Source: Echinostoma caproni (taxonomy: Eukaryota > Platyhelminthes > Trematoda > Plagiorchiida > Echinostomatidae). From it: 64,000 nt of DNA. Below, piece by piece: positions 63,602-64,000 of this stretch. Location: positions 67,477 through 131,476 of the forward strand of contig UZAN01039524.1 of NCBI GenBank assembly GCA_900618425.1, given 5' to 3'. A program made the translations under genes and the position numbers. Below the pieces are notes generated by a model. It ran no database searches. It was not told the DNA's origin and worked only from the letters and a program-made list of their open reading frames with translations. Positions within the stretch are counted from its first letter, which is position 1. Each line of letters begins with the position of its first letter.

Positions 63602-63792
63602 AAAACATGCTCTTAATGGTACAGTTAGTTTCAAGTTTTGGAAAAATGCCCCAGGGAAATCAACATAAATTGGAACGTCGAACGCTACTATCTGACAAAC
63701 TTCAGTTCATTTCGAGATCAGAATACACCAAACAAAACCTGGAGAATGTGTGTGAGGATAATACCATCGGATATTTGATTTCCATCCAATAA
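63602..63792 (+). CDS. possible terminal exon, unknown protein
   Basis: The acceptor-like TTGGTTTCCTGCTTAG ends at 63601. The frame that follows is open for 62 codons to TAA at 63790-63792, overlapping an AATAAA at 63788-63793. The peptide (NMLLMVQLVSSFGKMPQGNQ, then LERRTLLSDKLQFISRSEYT) is not low complexity but has no recognised domain. A polyadenylation signal that overlaps the stop codon leaves almost no 3' untranslated region, which is unusual, so support is weak. Confidence 0.22.
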
Positions 63793-64000
63793 ATGTTAAC
63801 TCGGTGCTTTGAATGTTTCAACTTTTAAATTTATGCATATCTCAAGTGTATTTGATGTGTGGTTTGTGAATGACGATCGTGAATCAGCTGAGGCAGCTCA
63901 ATAAGATATCTGCAACGTTAACGCGTCGTATGTGCAATATTTCGGTCATCTACCACTGCAAATTGTCAACTGTCTTTGCATTCACATAGGATTTAGGGAC

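Noticed and set aside
1..64000. CRISPR arrays, bacterial operons, prophage or IS elements
   Set aside because: No spaced direct repeats, no Shine-Dalgarno-spaced gene series and no prokaryotic mobile genes. The content is eukaryotic.

Overview
The window looks like intergenic or intronic DNA from a eukaryote with a large, repeat-rich, AT-rich genome. It has no operons, no ribosome-binding sites and no dense genes. It does contain non-LTR retrotransposons, Penelope-like elements (PLEs) with a GIY-YIG domain, tRNA-derived SINEs, hammerhead ribozyme motifs, microsatellites, five single ambiguous bases and one 588-base scaffold gap. The LINE C-termini and the pairing of a tRNA-type promoter with a hammerhead ribozyme are most like those of flatworms, probably a digenean fluke. 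That assignment is inference from remembered families, not from a search.

Layout. 0.77-1.7 kb: a PLE 3' end whose head is joined to an inverted 226-bp copy of its own GIY-YIG region. 5.4-6.3 kb: minus-strand CR1/Jockey-like LINE 3' end. 7.6-8.6 kb: a second PLE copy of the same family (RT, linker, GIY-YIG), cut off at 8590 by a head-to-head foldback of two tRNA-headed SINEs. Each SINE carries a hammerhead motif; the minus-strand one (8613-8655) has every core base intact. 11.75-12.14 kb: an orphan open frame. 12-24 kb: no recognisable genes, a few microsatellites. 24.3-26.6 kb: decayed minus-strand RTE-like LINE. 33.6-35.2 kb: decayed plus-strand LINE with broken RT catalytic motifs. 39.4-39.8 kb: minus-strand C-terminus of a different PLE lineage. 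41.4-41.65 kb and 42.7-42.8 kb: two further tRNA-derived repeats, the second carrying the 5' half of a hammerhead. 49.5-49.7 kb: a degraded relative of the 8.9-kb SINE. 59.4-60.7 kb: two possible terminal exons on opposite strands pointing towards each other. 62.7-63.3 kb: an N gap flanked by the same 18 bases on both sides. The remainder holds nothing I can annotate.

No complete protein-coding gene can be supported. All element copies are dead or fragmentary as proteins. The part most likely to retain activity is RNA: the minus-strand hammerhead at 8613-8655, which lies 3' of a tRNA-Ala-like internal promoter. SINE-plus-ribozyme units are known from schistosomes and hammerheads are known in PLEs. 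The foldback arrangement, and the presence of at least two differently built SINE-ribozyme families in one window, deserve a second look.
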